A stretch of DNA of 64,000 nucleotides from Loktanella sp. 3ANDIMAR09 (lineage in GTDB: Bacteria; Pseudomonadota; Alphaproteobacteria; Rhodobacterales; Rhodobacteraceae), in the NCBI RefSeq assembly GCF_001420005.1, contig NZ_LJAK01000003.1:62001-126000 (forward strand), in the 5' to 3' direction. Within the stretch, counting starts at the first letter, position 1. The number at the start of each line of letters is the position of its first letter. Positions 17,093-30,175 of this stretch are shown piece after piece. The notes beneath the pieces were generated by a model. It was not told the origin of the DNA. It was given only the letters and a program-made list of their open reading frames with translations, and made no database searches. The position numbers were made by a program, and so were the translations under genes.

Positions 17093-19404
17093 TTGGCCGT
17101 CAGAAGGGGTGGCTTCTTTCCGGCAATTTTGCCTTGCTCCGGTTCTTCGAACCGCAAGTCCAGTTCGCCATCCTTGACGCCGACCTTGACCAGGCCGCCC
17201 TTGACCAGTTTGCCGAACAACAGTTCCTCGGCCAGCGGCTTCTTGATGTTTTCCTGGATCACGCGGCCCAGCGGACGCGCACCCATCTTCACATCATAGC
17301 CCTTGTCTGCCAGCCACTCTGCCGCCTTGGGCGTCAGTTCGATATGAACGTTCCGGTCGATCAGCTGCGCCTCAAGCTGGAGGACGAACTTGTCGACAAC
17401 CTTCATGATCACCTCCTTGGGCAGTGCGCCAAAGCTGATGATCGCGTCCAGACGGTTGCGGAATTCCGGCGTAAAGATCCGCTCGATCGCCGCCGTATCC
17501 TCGCCCTCGCGAGTTTCGCGCCCAAAGCCCATGGCATTCTTGCCCATCTCTGCGGCACCGGCGTTCGAGGTCATGATCAGGATCACGTTGCGGAAATCGG
17601 TGGTCCGGCCGTTGTGGTCGGTCAGTTTCCCGTGGTCCATGACCTGCAACAGGATGTTGTAGACATCCGGATGCGCCTTTTCCATTTCGTCCAGCAGCAG
17701 CACGCAATGCGGGTTCTGGTCGACACCGTCGGTCAGCATCCCGCCCTGATCGAACCCCACATAGCCCGGAGGCGCACCGATCAGACGTGAAACCGCGTGT
17801 TTCTCCATGTACTCGGACATGTCGAACCGGATCAGTTCCACACCCAGCGTATCGGCCAGCTGTTTCGCCACCTCGGTTTTACCGACACCGGTCGGGCCCG
17901 CGAACAGGTAGTTGCCGATGGGCTTTTCGGGTTCGCGCAGGCCGGCACGGGCCAGCTTGATGGCAGAGGACAGCGCCTCGATCGCCTTGTCCTGACCGAA
18001 CACCACCCGCTTGAGCGACTTTTCGAGATCCTTGAGAACCTCTGCATCGTCCTTGGTGACGTTCTTGGGCGGGATGCGCGCGATCTTGGCAACGACGTTT
18101 TCGATTTCCTTGACGCCGATGGTCTTGCGACGCTTGGATTCGGGAATCAGCTGCTGGCTCGCACCTGCCTCGTCGATCACGTCGATCGCCTTGTCGGGCA
18201 GCTTGCGGTCGTTGATGTAACGCGCCGCCAGTTCCACGGCCGTGCGGATCGCGTCAGCGGTGTATTTGACGTTGTGATGCTCCTCGAAATAGGGCTTGAG
18301 GCCGCGCAGGATCTTGACCGCATCCTCGACCGAAGGCTCGTTGACGTCGATTTTCTGGAACCGGCGCGACAGGGCGCGGTCCTTTTCGAAATGCTGACGG
18401 AATTCCTTGTAGGTCGTGGACCCCATGCAGCGCAGCTTGCCGCCCTGCAATGCGGGTTTCAGCAGGTTGGACGCGTCCATCGCCCCCCCAGAGGTCGCAC
18501 CGGCCCCGATGACCGTGTGGATTTCGTCGATGAACAGAACCGCATCCTTGTGGTTCTCCATTTCGGTCATCACGGCTTTCAGGCGCTCTTCGAAATCGCC
18601 GCGATAGCGGGTTCCGGCCAGCAATGCGCCCATGTCGAGGCTAAAGATCGTGGCACCTGCCAGGACTTCGGGCACTTCGCCATTGACGATCTTGAAGGCG
18701 AGACCTTCGGCGATTGCAGTCTTGCCCACGCCGGGATCACCCACCAGCAGCGGGTTGTTCTTGCGGCGGCGGCACAGCACCTGGATGCAGCGTTCGACCT
18801 CGTGGGCGCGACCGATCAGCGGATCGACATCGCCCTTGCCGGCCTTGGCATTCAGATCGACGCAATATTTTTCCAGCGCGGTTTCCTTGCCGTCGCCATC
18901 GGTGACGCTCTCGTCTTCTTGTTCGGTCGCGCCAGTGATGGGACGGGATTCGCCGTAGGCAGGATCCTTGGCCACGCCATGCGCGATGAAATTCACCGCG
19001 TCGTAGCGGGTCATGTCCTGTTCTTGCAGGAAATAGGCCGCATTGGATTCGCGTTCCGCAAAAATGGCGACCAGCACGTTGGCACCCGTCACCTCGTTGC
19101 GGCCGGACGATTGCACGTGGATCGCGGCGCGCTGGATGACGCGCTGGAACGCGGCAGTCGGCACGGCCTCTGACCCTTCGACGTCTGTTTCCAGCGTCGA
19201 CAGATCGTCAGAGATGAAATCTTCGAGATCCTTGCGCAGTTCATCAAGGTCGACGGAACACGCCTTGAGGACGCGCACGGCATCGGGTTCGTCGATCAAC
19301 GCGAGCAGGAGATGCTCTAGCGTAGCGAGTTCATGGCGGCGCGCATTTGCCAGCGCTAGTGCGCCATGAATGGACTGTTCGAGCGTTGCGGAAAATGATG
19401 GCAC
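17089..19404 (-). CDS. clpA: ATP-dependent Clp protease ATP-binding subunit ClpA
   Basis: This 771-residue AAA+ unfoldase feeds substrates to ClpP. An N-domain of two Clp repeats (about 1-140) is followed by AAA module 1 with Walker A GDPGVGKT and Walker B VLFIDEIHTVIGAG. AAA module 2 has GPTGVGKTEVAKQL, LLLDEMEKAHPDVYN and the pore loop GYVGFDQGG. There is no ClpB-type middle coiled coil, which sets it apart from ClpB. The start is GTG at 19404, with AAGGAG seven bases upstream. A CTTGAA box lies about 80 bases upstream of the start, as in a sigma-32 -35 element, but I see no convincing -10. Confidence 0.97.
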   Translation of the reverse strand: MPSFSATLEQSIHGALALANARRHELATLEHLLLALIDEPDAVRVLKACSVDLDELRKDLEDFISDDLSTLETDVEGSEAVPTAAFQRVIQRAAIHVQSSGRNEVTGANVLVAIFAERESNAAYFLQEQDMTRYDAVNFIAHGVAKDPAYGESRPITGATEQEDESVTDGDGKETALEKYCVDLNAKAGKGDVDPLIGRAHEVERCIQVLCRRRKNNPLLVGDPGVGKTAIAEGLAFKIVNGEVPEVLAGATIFSLDMGALLAGTRYRGDFEERLKAVMTEMENHKDAVLFIDEIHTVIGAGATSGGAMDASNLLKPALQGGKLRCMGSTTYKEFRQHFEKDRALSRRFQKIDVNEPSVEDAVKILRGLKPYFEEHHNVKYTADAIRTAVELAARYINDRKLPDKAIDVIDEAGASQQLIPESKRRKTIGVKEIENVVAKIARIPPKNVTKDDAEVLKDLEKSLKRVVFGQDKAIEALSSAIKLARAGLREPEKPIGNYLFAGPTGVGKTEVAKQLADTLGVELIRFDMSEYMEKHAVSRLIGAPPGYVGFDQGGMLTDGVDQNPHCVLLLDEMEKAHPDVYNILLQVMDHGKLTDHNGRTTDFRNVILIMTSNAGAAEMGKNAMGFGRETREGEDTAAIERIFTPEFRNRLDAIISFGALPKEVIMKVVDKFVLQLEAQLIDRNVHIELTPKAAEWLADKGYDVKMGARPLGRVIQENIKKPLAEELLFGKLVKGGLVKVGVKDGELDLRFEEPEQGKIAGKKPPLLTAK

Positions 19405-19559
19405 GGCTGTGCTCCTTTTCTCGAGCGCGGACGGGATGCCGCGTTTGCCTGTGTTTCCAAGGTCAGACGATTTCGGCCAACCTTCAAGATTTTTCTGTCA
19501 TATGATGTTCACAAATTCACTGACGTGCCGTGAACACCAGACATGGTCGTCTCTTTTGC

Positions 19560-20321
19560 CTAGACGCGGTCACGCCGACCGCGAATTTCGGCGAAAATTT
19601 CGGCAGGTTGTGAATCCGACATGTTCAACGCTTGCGCCAAATTCGGATCGTCGGCCCGCAGGAAAGGGTTCGTTTCCAGTTCCAGCGACAAAAGCGACGG
19701 CACAGTCGCATGGCCGTTTTCACGCGCCTGCCGTGTCGCTTCGTATCTAGAGTTAATCGCTGGATTGCCCGGTTCAAGAGATGCGGCAAAGCGCGCATTG
19801 GTCATTGTGTATTCGTGACCAGAGCAGACCTGCGTGGCGGGGTCGAACCCGCGCAGTTTTTCCAGGCTGTCCCACATCCGGGCGGGGGTGCCTTCGAACA
19901 GGCGACCGCATCCCATGGCCATCAGGCTGTCGCCGGTGAACAACAGCTTTTCCGACGGCAGGTGAAACGCGATGTGCCCGATCGTGTGTCCCGACACATC
20001 CAACACGTCGACATCGCACCCCAGCACGGTGAACCTGTCGCCGTCGGATGCGGCCAGATCCAGTTCGGGCAGGCGGTGCGCATCCGCGGCCGCACCAATG
20101 ACACGGCATCCATCACGCAGTTCAGCGACACCTTGCACGTGATCATCGTGGTGGTGGGTCAGCAGGATATCGGTCAATGTCCAGCCGCGTGCGGTCAGTG
20201 CGGACCGGATCGGGGCAGCCTCGGGCACATCGACGACTGCCGTATCACCCGTCGCATGGTCATGAATCAGATAGGCATAGTTGTCCGAAAGACACGGGAC
20301 GGTGATCAGTTCAACGGGCAT
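19560..20321 (-). CDS. gloB: Hydroxyacylglutathione hydrolase (glyoxalase II)
   Basis: This 253-residue metallo-beta-lactamase-fold enzyme hydrolyses S-D-lactoylglutathione to lactate and glutathione, the second step of methylglyoxal detoxification. The dinuclear metal motif THHHDDH is present near residue 55, with later ligands in SGHTIGHI, FTGDSL and CSGHEYT. The C-terminal helical glutathione-binding domain ends in the usual place for the family. AAAGGT lies before ATG 20321. It is divergent from the methyltransferase gene across 58 bases. Confidence 0.96.
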   Translation of the reverse strand: MPVELITVPCLSDNYAYLIHDHATGDTAVVDVPEAAPIRSALTARGWTLTDILLTHHHDDHVQGVAELRDGCRVIGAAADAHRLPELDLAASDGDRFTVLGCDVDVLDVSGHTIGHIAFHLPSEKLLFTGDSLMAMGCGRLFEGTPARMWDSLEKLRGFDPATQVCSGHEYTMTNARFAASLEPGNPAINSRYEATRQARENGHATVPSLLSLELETNPFLRADDPNLAQALNMSDSQPAEIFAEIRGRRDRV

Positions 20322-20379
20322 GGTCTACTTACCTTTGTTCTTGCTAGAATGATCTGACCCTAAACAGGACCGCCATCCG

Positions 20380-21114
20380 ATGCACCTCGACGTTCTGGAC
20401 CTGCGCAGCTTCTACTACCGAAGCGCCCTTGGCCGGGCTGCGCAGCGTGTCATACGTGATGAACTGGTGCGAATCTGGCCAGAGGCAAAGGGCCAGACGG
20501 TCGCAGGTTACGGTTTTGCCGTTCCGCTGTTGCGGCCCTATCTGCCGGACGCCCGCCGGGTCATCGGGCTGATGCCGGGACCGCAGGGTGTCATGCCCTG
20601 GCCTGCAGGCGAAAAAAACGTATCGGTTCTGTGCGATGACGCGCATTGGCCGCTGCCGACGGGCATGGTGGACAAGCTGGTGGTGATGCATGGGCTGGAA
20701 ACCTCTGACCATCCCGCAGGGGTCCTGTCCGAATGTCATCGCGTGCTTGGGCCGGGGGGCAGTGCGGTTTTCATCGTGCCGAACCGTGCGGGCATGTGGG
20801 CGCGGTCTGACCGCACGCCGTTCGGGTTCGGCCGTCCCTACCTGACCGGCCAGCTGGACGATCAGTTGCGCACGCATGGGTTCATGGTGCGACATGCGAC
20901 CGCAGCCCTGTATCAGCCGCCATCACAACGGGCGATCTGGCGCAAGACGGCGGCCTTTCTCGAACGGGCCGGTCACAAGATCCCCTGGCTGGCAGGCGGC
21001 GGGGTCCTGATCGTCGAGGCCGGTAAATCCCATGCGCCCATGCCGGGCGGCGGCACGGCGGTCAGAATTAAGCGCCCTCAGCGTGTGCATGACCACCAGC
21101 CCGCACCCGCCTGA
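20380..21114 (+). CDS. Class I SAM-dependent methyltransferase-like protein
   Basis: This 244-residue protein has a degenerate class I methyltransferase core. [18 protein letters not shown] stands where the glycine-rich SAM loop is expected, [22 protein letters not shown] (about 86-107) matches motif III/IV, and [20 protein letters not shown] is the typical post-motif strand. The first loop lacks a good GxGxG, so SAM binding is likely but not certain. The type is frequent beside gloB in Rhodobacteraceae. The substrate is unknown. Confidence 0.78.
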   Translation: MHLDVLDLRSFYYRSALGRAAQRVIRDELVRIWPEAKGQTVAGYGFAVPLLRPYLPDARRVIGLMPGPQGVMPWPAGEKNVSVLCDDAHWPLPTGMVDKLVVMHGLETSDHPAGVLSECHRVLGPGGSAVFIVPNRAGMWARSDRTPFGFGRPYLTGQLDDQLRTHGFMVRHATAALYQPPSQRAIWRKTAAFLERAGHKIPWLAGGGVLIVEAGKSHAPMPGGGTAVRIKRPQRVHDHQPAPA

Positions 21115-21296
21115 CGTGCGCGTGGAAATTCTTTGGCCGAAACCCATAATATGCGGCGCTTGTCAGAGTTGCGGACCACGCACACCTCTGTTACATCCGC
21201 GCTGACTTTTACGGCCCAACGCTTCGTTTTTGGGTAAAACCTTAATGCCTGCATGGTCCCTAGCGGATTCGCGGGCCTTTGATCGGAAGGGTGGAC

Positions 21297-21857
21297 GTGT
21301 CCGAACCAGCTTCGATTTCTCAAGGTATCGCCAAGCGCTATGCGCTTGCGGTGTTTGAACTGGCCAAAGACGGCAACGAGTTCAAGGTCATGGAGGGTGA
21401 CGTCGTCGCGCTTCAGACCGCGTTGAACGACAGCGCAGACCTGCGCGATCTGATCCATTCGCCGATCTATGGTCGCGATCAGCAATTCGCCGCAATCCGC
21501 GCGGTGGCTGCCAAGATGAAACTGTCCGACACGATGTCGAACCTTCTTGGTCTGCTGGCTGACAAGCGTCGCCTGTTCGTGCTGCCCGGCATTCTGACCA
21601 CCCTGCGCGACATGCTCGCCGAGGAACGCGGCGAGGTAACCGCCGAAGTGATTACCGCCAAGGCCCTGACCAAGGGTCAAAGCGAGAAGCTGGTGAAAAC
21701 ACTGTCCGACCAGTTCGGCAAGTCCGTCACCATCGACGAAACCGTCGACCCCGCCATTATCGGCGGTCTTATTGTCAAAGTGGGCTCCAAGATGATCGAC
21801 ACCTCGATCCGCTCCAAGCTCAATGCACTCCAGAACAACATGAAAGAGGCCGGATAA
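21297..21857 (+). CDS. atpH: F1 ATP synthase delta subunit
   Basis: This is the 186-residue OSCP/delta subunit, which connects the F1 crown to the peripheral stalk. The text SQGIAKRYALAVFELAK at the N-terminus and IGGLIVKVGSKMIDTSIRSKLNAL near the C-terminus are family signatures. The chosen start is GTG 21297, with GGAAGG six bases upstream; a TTG at 21279 is in frame but has no ribosome site. It is the first gene of atpHAGDC, the F1 half of the enzyme, with the F0 genes elsewhere as usual in alphaproteobacteria. The 182 bases before it hold the operon leader and presumably the promoter, but I could not pick a convincing -35/-10 pair. Confidence 0.96.
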   Translation: MSEPASISQGIAKRYALAVFELAKDGNEFKVMEGDVVALQTALNDSADLRDLIHSPIYGRDQQFAAIRAVAAKMKLSDTMSNLLGLLADKRRLFVLPGILTTLRDMLAEERGEVTAEVITAKALTKGQSEKLVKTLSDQFGKSVTIDETVDPAIIGGLIVKVGSKMIDTSIRSKLNALQNNMKEAG

Positions 21858-23393
<1,536 letters not shown>

Positions 23394-23419
23394 TTCAGCT
23401 CGAGAGAGGAGTTTAGGTT

Positions 23420-24307
23420 TTGCCTAGTCTCAAGGACCTTAAAAACCGGATCGCGTCGGTCAAATCGACCCGCAAGATCACCAAGGCCATGCAGATGGTG
23501 GCCGCCGCGAAACTGCGGCGGGCACAGGATGCTGCCGAAGCTGCGCGTCCCTACACGGAACGGTTCAACGCGGTGATGGCTGGCCTGTCGCAAGCCGCAG
23601 AGGGTTCGCCCGCTGCGCCGAAATTGCTGGCCGGGACGGGCAGCGATCAGACGCATCTGCTGATCGTCATGACGGCAGAGCGCGGTCTGTGTGGCGGCTT
23701 CAACGCCAACATTGCCAAGCTGGCACGTCAGCACGCCACCCGGCTCAAGGGTGAAGGCAAGACCGTGAAGGTCCTGACCGTTGGCAAAAAAGGCCGCGAC
23801 GCCCTGCGCCGCGACCTGGGCGAGTTGTTCATTGGTCACGTCGACATGACGGACGTCAAGCGGGTCGGTTATGCCGATGCGCAGGGCATCGCCAAGGACG
23901 TGTTGGCGCGTTTCGACAACGCAGAATTCGATGTCGCGACGATCTTCTTTGCGCGCTTTGAAAACGTCGTCAGCCAGCATCCGACGGCACAGCAGATCAT
24001 CCCGGCCAAGTTCGAAGAGGTCGCCGACGCCAACGTCAACGATGCGTCGAACACGCTCTATGACTACGAGCCGGGCGAAGAGGCGATCCTTGCCGATCTG
24101 CTGCCGCGTGGTGTTGCGACGCAAATCTTTGCGGCGTTGCTGGAAAATGCGGCCTCGGAGCAGGGCGCGCGGATGTCCGCCATGGACAACGCGACCCGCA
24201 ACGCAGGCGAGATGATCGACGACCTGACCATCGAATTCAACCGCTCGCGCCAGGCCGTCATCACCAACGAGCTGATCGAAATCATTTCCGGCGCGGAAGC
24301 GCTGTAA
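23420..24307 (+). CDS. atpG: F1 ATP synthase gamma subunit
   Basis: This 295-residue central rotor shaft of F1 opens with the long N-terminal helix ([26 protein letters not shown] in part) that enters the alpha/beta hexamer. It closes with the matching C-terminal helix ending in [13 protein letters not shown]. The start codon is TTG at 23420, with GAGGAG about nine bases upstream; no ATG fits. TTG here may moderate gamma output relative to alpha and beta, which is inference. Confidence 0.98.
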   Translation: MPSLKDLKNRIASVKSTRKITKAMQMVAAAKLRRAQDAAEAARPYTERFNAVMAGLSQAAEGSPAAPKLLAGTGSDQTHLLIVMTAERGLCGGFNANIAKLARQHATRLKGEGKTVKVLTVGKKGRDALRRDLGELFIGHVDMTDVKRVGYADAQGIAKDVLARFDNAEFDVATIFFARFENVVSQHPTAQQIIPAKFEEVADANVNDASNTLYDYEPGEEAILADLLPRGVATQIFAALLENAASEQGARMSAMDNATRNAGEMIDDLTIEFNRSRQAVITNELIEIISGAEAL

Positions 24308-25750
<1,443 letters not shown>

Positions 25751-25759
25751 GGAGCCGAC

Positions 25760-26197
25760 ATGGCAGACAACCTGCAATTCGATCTTGTCTCGCCCGAGCG
25801 CCGCTTGGCGTCGGTCGAGGCAACCGAAGTCCGCATCCCCGGGGCGGACGGCGACCTCACGGCCATGGCCAACCATGCGCCCACGATCACCACATTGCGC
25901 CCCGGTATCATGACCGTGGTGCATAGTGGTGGGTCTGATGAATACGTCGTGGTCGGTGGTTTCGCTGAAATCACGGCAACCTCGGTGTCGGTTCTGGCTG
26001 AATCGGCATTGCCGCGCGCCGAGATGACGCAAGAGGTGTTCAACAAGATGATGGAGGACGCCCACGCAGAAATGCAAAAGGCGAAAACCGTCGAAAACGA
26101 ACCCGGCCCCGTCGACGATGCGGCCCGCCTGATTGCGGACATGGTCGCGATCGGCACGCATATCGGTCTTGACCCAAAGCAGTCGAATTTCGGCTGA
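25760..26197 (+). CDS. atpC: F1 ATP synthase epsilon subunit
   Basis: This 145-residue epsilon subunit contributes to the rotor and to regulation of ATP hydrolysis. The beta-sandwich domain ([41 protein letters not shown]) is complete. The C-terminal part is short and has a single charged helix, common in alphaproteobacterial epsilon subunits. It follows atpD by nine bases and is the last gene of the operon, ending just before a terminator at 26223. Confidence 0.97.
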   Translation: MADNLQFDLVSPERRLASVEATEVRIPGADGDLTAMANHAPTITTLRPGIMTVVHSGGSDEYVVVGGFAEITATSVSVLAESALPRAEMTQEVFNKMMEDAHAEMQKAKTVENEPGPVDDAARLIADMVAIGTHIGLDPKQSNFG

Positions 26198-26222
26198 TCC
26201 GACCGATAACGGGCAATTCAAC

Positions 26223-26250
26223 AAGGGGCTGGCGTTGCTGGCCCCTTTTT
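26223..26250 (+). terminator. Rho-independent terminator of the atp operon
   Basis: AAGGGGC and GCCCCTT form a seven-base stem around an 11-base loop, followed by a run of T. It lies 25 bases after the atpC stop. Confidence 0.85.
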
Positions 26251-26320
26251 GCTGCACAATCGCCCCAATTCATGCAGATTGTTGTGCAGGTTAGTGGTGA
26301 TTTACGTTGAGTGATTTTTG

Positions 26321-26668
26321 ATGCGCAGAATTGAGAATAATGCCGTCGGCATAGATCAGGGCGATCTCGTGCTTTTTTCGGATTTCGAGGACGACGGGGC
26401 AATGTGGACGGGCGAGGGGCCGCGGCTCACGCGGCAGCGTGTCACCTTTGGCGAACTTTACGCAGATACGCCACTGGTCCATGTGTCACTGTCGATGTGG
26501 GATATTTCCAATTCCGCAAACAGCCGCGTCGATATCACGTCTGAAAACATTGCCCGCGACGGTTTTGACGTGGTTTTCCGGACCTGGGGCGACACGCAGG
26601 TCGCCCGCGTGCGGGTGGCATGGATGGCAATAGGCACCCTCCGGTCAGAGGATGCCTGGGATATCTGA
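26321..26668 (+). CDS. H-type lectin domain protein
   Basis: This 115-residue protein appears to be a single H-type lectin (Helix pomatia agglutinin-like) domain. RQRVTFGELYADTPLVHVSL, the Asp in MWDISNSANSRVDITSENI, DGFDVVFRTWGDTQVARVRVAWMAIG match the family's strand order, including the conserved WGDT and V-x-W-x-A-x-G end. Members bind GalNAc-like sugars in invertebrates; in bacteria the ligand is unknown. No signal peptide is visible, so it may be cytoplasmic or leave by a non-classical route. ATG 26321 is chosen over an adjoining TTG. It lies after the atp operon terminator and meets prs tail to tail with no gap. Confidence 0.8.
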   Translation: MRRIENNAVGIDQGDLVLFSDFEDDGAMWTGEGPRLTRQRVTFGELYADTPLVHVSLSMWDISNSANSRVDITSENIARDGFDVVFRTWGDTQVARVRVAWMAIGTLRSEDAWDI

Positions 26669-27685
26669 TCAGCCGCTGTAGACGCCCTCGTAGATCGGCT
26701 TGAGCGTCTTGTGATTGAACAGTGACGACACGCTGGTGCCGTTCCAAGTGTTCAGGATCGCCTGTGCAAAGACGGGCGCTGTATTCACGATGCGAATCTG
26801 CGGGCAGGCCAGCACGGCGGCGGACGGCTGAATCGTGTTTGTGATGACGAGGTTCGTCATGACCGATTTGCTGATCCGTTCGATCGCGGGGCCGGACAGG
26901 ACGCCATGGGTGATGTAGGAATGCACTTCCTTTGCGCCGTTATCCATCAACACCTGCGCTGCCTTGCACAGGGTGCCCGCCGTATCGACGATGTCGTCGA
27001 CGATCAGGCACACGCGGTCCTTGACGTCACCGATGACTGTCATTTCGGCGACTTCACCGGGTTTTCCGCGTCGTTTGTCCACGATCGACAGCGGCGCGTT
27101 GATACGCTGCGCCAGATCGCGGGCACGGGCCACGCCGCCCACATCGGGTGACACGACCATCACCTCGTCCATGCGATCCTTGAAGTGGTGCATCGCATCC
27201 AGCGCCCAGATCGGGCTGGCATAGAGGTTGTCGACGGGAATATCGAAAAAACCCTGTATCTGCGTCGCGTGCAGGTCCAGCGTCAGGATGCGTTCGATCC
27301 CGGCCTCGACCAGCAGGTTTGCCACCAGTTTGGCGGTGATCGGCGTCCGCGCCTTGCTGCGGCGATCCTGACGGGCATAGCCGAAATAGGGCATCACGGC
27401 CGTGATCCGTGCGGCGGATGACCGGCGCAGGGCATCTGCGATGATCATCAGCTCCATCAGGTTGTCATTCGCGGGGTTTGACGTGGGCTGGACCACGAAC
27501 ATGTCCTCGCCGCGGACGTTTTCGAACACCTCGACAAAGATTTCACCGTCGTTGAAACGCTCGACCCGCGCATCGACCAGACCGACGTCAATGCCGCGGT
27601 GCAGGCTCATCCGTTGGGCGATGGCCTCGGTCAGGGGGCGGTTGGCATTGCCGGAAATCAGTTTGGGTTCATGGGATGTGGGCAT
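26669..27685 (-). CDS. prs: Ribose-phosphate pyrophosphokinase
   Basis: This 338-residue enzyme makes PRPP from ribose 5-phosphate and ATP for nucleotide, His and Trp synthesis. The ATP loop [20 protein letters not shown], the flexible loop [18 protein letters not shown], the divalent-metal His in [12 protein letters not shown] and the PRPP loop [11 protein letters not shown] are all intact. It is slightly longer than the 315-residue E. coli enzyme, as in other Rhodobacteraceae. AAAGGA precedes ATG 27685. Confidence 0.98.
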   Translation of the reverse strand: MPTSHEPKLISGNANRPLTEAIAQRMSLHRGIDVGLVDARVERFNDGEIFVEVFENVRGEDMFVVQPTSNPANDNLMELMIIADALRRSSAARITAVMPYFGYARQDRRSKARTPITAKLVANLLVEAGIERILTLDLHATQIQGFFDIPVDNLYASPIWALDAMHHFKDRMDEVMVVSPDVGGVARARDLAQRINAPLSIVDKRRGKPGEVAEMTVIGDVKDRVCLIVDDIVDTAGTLCKAAQVLMDNGAKEVHSYITHGVLSGPAIERISKSVMTNLVITNTIQPSAAVLACPQIRIVNTAPVFAQAILNTWNGTSVSSLFNHKTLKPIYEGVYSG

Positions 27686-27789
27686 GCAGGGCGGTCCTTT
27701 GCGCTGGCAGCGGCAGGAATCGCTGCGTTGACACCGCCTAGCACACCGCTACCGTCGCGAAAACATCCCCCGCACCCGGAGACGGCGCA

Positions 27790-28389
27790 ATGGCCCATGT
27801 CGACTACTATTTCGCAACGATCAGCCCCTACACCTACTTGTGTGGTGTGCGCCCTGCCGAAATTGCCACCGCGCATGGCGCGACGCTGACATACAGACCG
27901 ATGGACCTGATGACTGTCTTTTCACGCACGGGCGGCCAGCCGCCTGCGGAACGCCACCCCAACAGGCAGGCCTATCGACTGCAGGACATGCGGCGGCGCG
28001 CCATGATGACCGGCCTCCCGATGAAGGAAAAACCAGCGTTCTTTCCGACAAATCCTGCGCCGTCATCCTATGCGATCATTGCCGCGCAGGCGGATGGCTC
28101 CGGCGATATGGCCGCACTCGTGGCAAGCATCACCCGCGCCTGCTGGGCTGAAGACCGCGACATTGCCTCCGACGATGTCATCCGTGATTGCCTGACTGCC
28201 GCCGGTTTCCCCGCCGGCCTTGCGGACAGCGGCTTGCTGGCCGGGGCAGAAACCTATCACCGCAATACCGAAGAGGCCGTGCGCCTGGGCGTTTTCGGCG
28301 CACCGTTCTTTATCACCGACGGCGACGCGCGTTTCTGGGGCGAGGACCGTCTGACTGACCTGGAGGCGCACCTCGCAGGTCGCATCTGA
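27790..28389 (+). CDS. 2-hydroxychromene-2-carboxylate isomerase family (DsbA/GST-kappa fold)
   Basis: This 199-residue protein starts VDYYFATISPYTYL, the family's opening strand with Ser-Pro-Tyr-Thr-Tyr at the active site instead of a Cys-x-x-Cys motif. It ends with the diagnostic VRLGVFGAPFFI...ARFWGEDRLTDLE. The name comes from naphthalene degradation, but most members are glutathione-dependent isomerases or oxidoreductases of unknown substrate. No aromatic-degradation genes are nearby, so a general glutathione role is more likely. It overlaps the following hydrolase gene by one base (TGATG), so the two are coupled. Confidence 0.87.
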   Translation: MAHVDYYFATISPYTYLCGVRPAEIATAHGATLTYRPMDLMTVFSRTGGQPPAERHPNRQAYRLQDMRRRAMMTGLPMKEKPAFFPTNPAPSSYAIIAAQADGSGDMAALVASITRACWAEDRDIASDDVIRDCLTAAGFPAGLADSGLLAGAETYHRNTEEAVRLGVFGAPFFITDGDARFWGEDRLTDLEAHLAGRI

Positions 28390-29129
28390 TGGTGGCGCTC
28401 CATACCGGCTGGACCGGACAATCGCCCGATACGCTGATGTTGCATTGCTCCTTGGCCCGGCACGAGGCGCTGTTGCCGCTGGCGCAGGCCGCGGGGTTGC
28501 GCGCGGTCCTGCCCGACCTGCTCGGCCACGGCCAAAGCCCCGATTGGGACGGGCAGGGCGACTATCAGACCGCCAATCTGAATGCGATCTTGCCGCTGGT
28601 CACACGGCCCATGCATGTGATCGGACATTCCTTTGGCGGCACCATCGCCTTGCGTCTGGCCGTCGAAAGGCCGGACCTCGTCACGCGCCTGACCCTGATC
28701 GAACCTGTGTTCTTTGCGCTGGCTGCCGGGACCGATGCGATGCACGCCCACCGTGCCACGTTCCGCGCGATCATGTCCGCGCTTTCCTCCGGTGATCCTG
28801 ATGCTGCCGCGCGCAAGTTTCACGCAGCCTATGGCATGGGGGGCTGGGGCGCGCTGAAACCGCAAGCCAGACGGGCAATGGCCGCCGGAATGCCGCTTGT
28901 GCTGGCAGCGGCCCCTGCCATCGAGGACGACATTCACGACGTCGCCGCGCGTTTGCCGCAGGTACGGGTGCCTGTCACCTTGATCCGGGGTGAAACCTGT
29001 CAGCCGATCGTGGCCGAAATCCATGACGCCATTGCGCGCATGATCCCGCAGACCCAGTCCCACATCATCGTCGGTGCCGGGCACATGGCGCCGCTGACCC
29101 ACCCAAAGGCAGTGGCGGCATTGCTCTAG
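28389..29129 (+). CDS. Alpha/beta-fold hydrolase
   Basis: This 246-residue protein has nucleophile elbow GHSFGG (about 79-84), oxyanion-side LHCSLARHE near the N-terminus, a plausible acid in the strand VRVPVTLIRGE and catalytic His in GAGHMAPLTHP. These are esterase or lipase-like hydrolases; the substrate cannot be read from sequence. Coupling to the DsbA-like isomerase hints that both act on the same small molecule, which is inference. It is convergent with ltaE, overlapping by four bases. Confidence 0.87.
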   Translation: MVALHTGWTGQSPDTLMLHCSLARHEALLPLAQAAGLRAVLPDLLGHGQSPDWDGQGDYQTANLNAILPLVTRPMHVIGHSFGGTIALRLAVERPDLVTRLTLIEPVFFALAAGTDAMHAHRATFRAIMSALSSGDPDAAARKFHAAYGMGGWGALKPQARRAMAAGMPLVLAAAPAIEDDIHDVAARLPQVRVPVTLIRGETCQPIVAEIHDAIARMIPQTQSHIIVGAGHMAPLTHPKAVAALL

Positions 29130-30175
29130 GCGCGGAGCAGGTCGAGCAGGTCGTCCACTGCCTGATCATCGCCAGACCAGTCCGCCACCAGTCGTCCGGT
29201 CAGCATCTCGTCGGGGTCACCGACATGAGGATCTCCGCCCATGACGTAATAAAGCGCTCCGCCATTCAGCGCCCTGGCGTGAACCGTACGCGGCGCGTCA
29301 AAGAAAAGCAGGTTCGCAGGCGGATCATACAGGACCTGCACGTGCGGCATCTGCTGCAAACCGCGTAGCAGCCGCTGACCACGGGCATTTGCGCTGCGCG
29401 CCATGTCCAGCCACAGATCGCCCGACAGATAGGCCTGCATCTGAGCCGACAGGTAACGGTGCTTGGAAAACAGGTGTGCGCCCCGCTTGCGCCGCAGCTC
29501 GAATGTTGCCGCGTCGGCGGGGTCAAAGAATACGCAGGCCTCCACGCCCAGCAGACCGTTTTTGGTGCCGCCGAAACACACGGCATCAACGCCGGCCTTC
29601 CACGTCATTTCGGCCGGGGTGCAATCCAGCGCCACCAGGGCATTGGCAAACCGTGCACCATCCAGATGCACCTTTAGCCCGTATTCATGCGCAACCGCCG
29701 ACAGCGCCGCGATTTCGGCGCAACTGTGCACCGTCCCTTTTTCGGTGGCTTGCGTGATGCTGACAGGGCCGCGTTGCGGGCCGTGCACCCCGCGCGTTTC
29801 CTCGGCCATGATCGCGCGGCGCAGGGTGTCGGGCGTCATCTTGGCCGCGACAGAGTCCACCAGCGTCAGCTTGGCACCTCCGGTGAAAAATTCGGGGGCG
29901 TTGCATTCATCCTCTTGGATATGGGCCATCGGGGTGCAGAACACCGTCTGCCAGGGATTGCACAGCGCGCCGAGTGTCAGCGCATTTGCCGCGGTGCCGG
30001 TTGCCACCAGATAGACCGCTGCCTGCGGGGCCTCGAAAATCTCACGGATCTGGGCGCGGACCTCTTCCATGATCGGGTCGGCACCATAGGCGCTGGCATA
30101 GCCGTCATTGGCGCGCATCAGGGCACGCATGACATTGGGGTGGGCAGGCCCGCCATTGTCAGAGGCAAAGAACAT
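29126..30175 (-). CDS. ltaE: Low-specificity L-threonine aldolase
   Basis: This 349-residue PLP enzyme cleaves L-threonine or allo-threonine to glycine and acetaldehyde. FASDNGGPAHPNVMRAL is the N-terminal signature, HLDGARFANALVAL carries the Asp that pairs with PLP, and the Schiff-base lysine is in FGGTKNGLLGVEA. Start ATG 30175 overlaps the ycgN stop in a TGATG, giving a ribF-ycgN-ltaE operon with overlapping genes. The frame open to 30229 is not used. Confidence 0.92.
   Translation of the reverse strand: MFFASDNGGPAHPNVMRALMRANDGYASAYGADPIMEEVRAQIREIFEAPQAAVYLVATGTAANALTLGALCNPWQTVFCTPMAHIQEDECNAPEFFTGGAKLTLVDSVAAKMTPDTLRRAIMAEETRGVHGPQRGPVSITQATEKGTVHSCAEIAALSAVAHEYGLKVHLDGARFANALVALDCTPAEMTWKAGVDAVCFGGTKNGLLGVEACVFFDPADAATFELRRKRGAHLFSKHRYLSAQMQAYLSGDLWLDMARSANARGQRLLRGLQQMPHVQVLYDPPANLLFFDAPRTVHARALNGGALYYVMGGDPHVGDPDEMLTGRLVADWSGDDQAVDDLLDLLRA

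Noticed and set aside
19506-19536. TGTTCAC...GTGAACA inverted repeat upstream of clpA
   Set aside because: The seven-base arms resemble the sites at 50699, but the spacing is 17 bases and there is no link to that regulator; probably chance.
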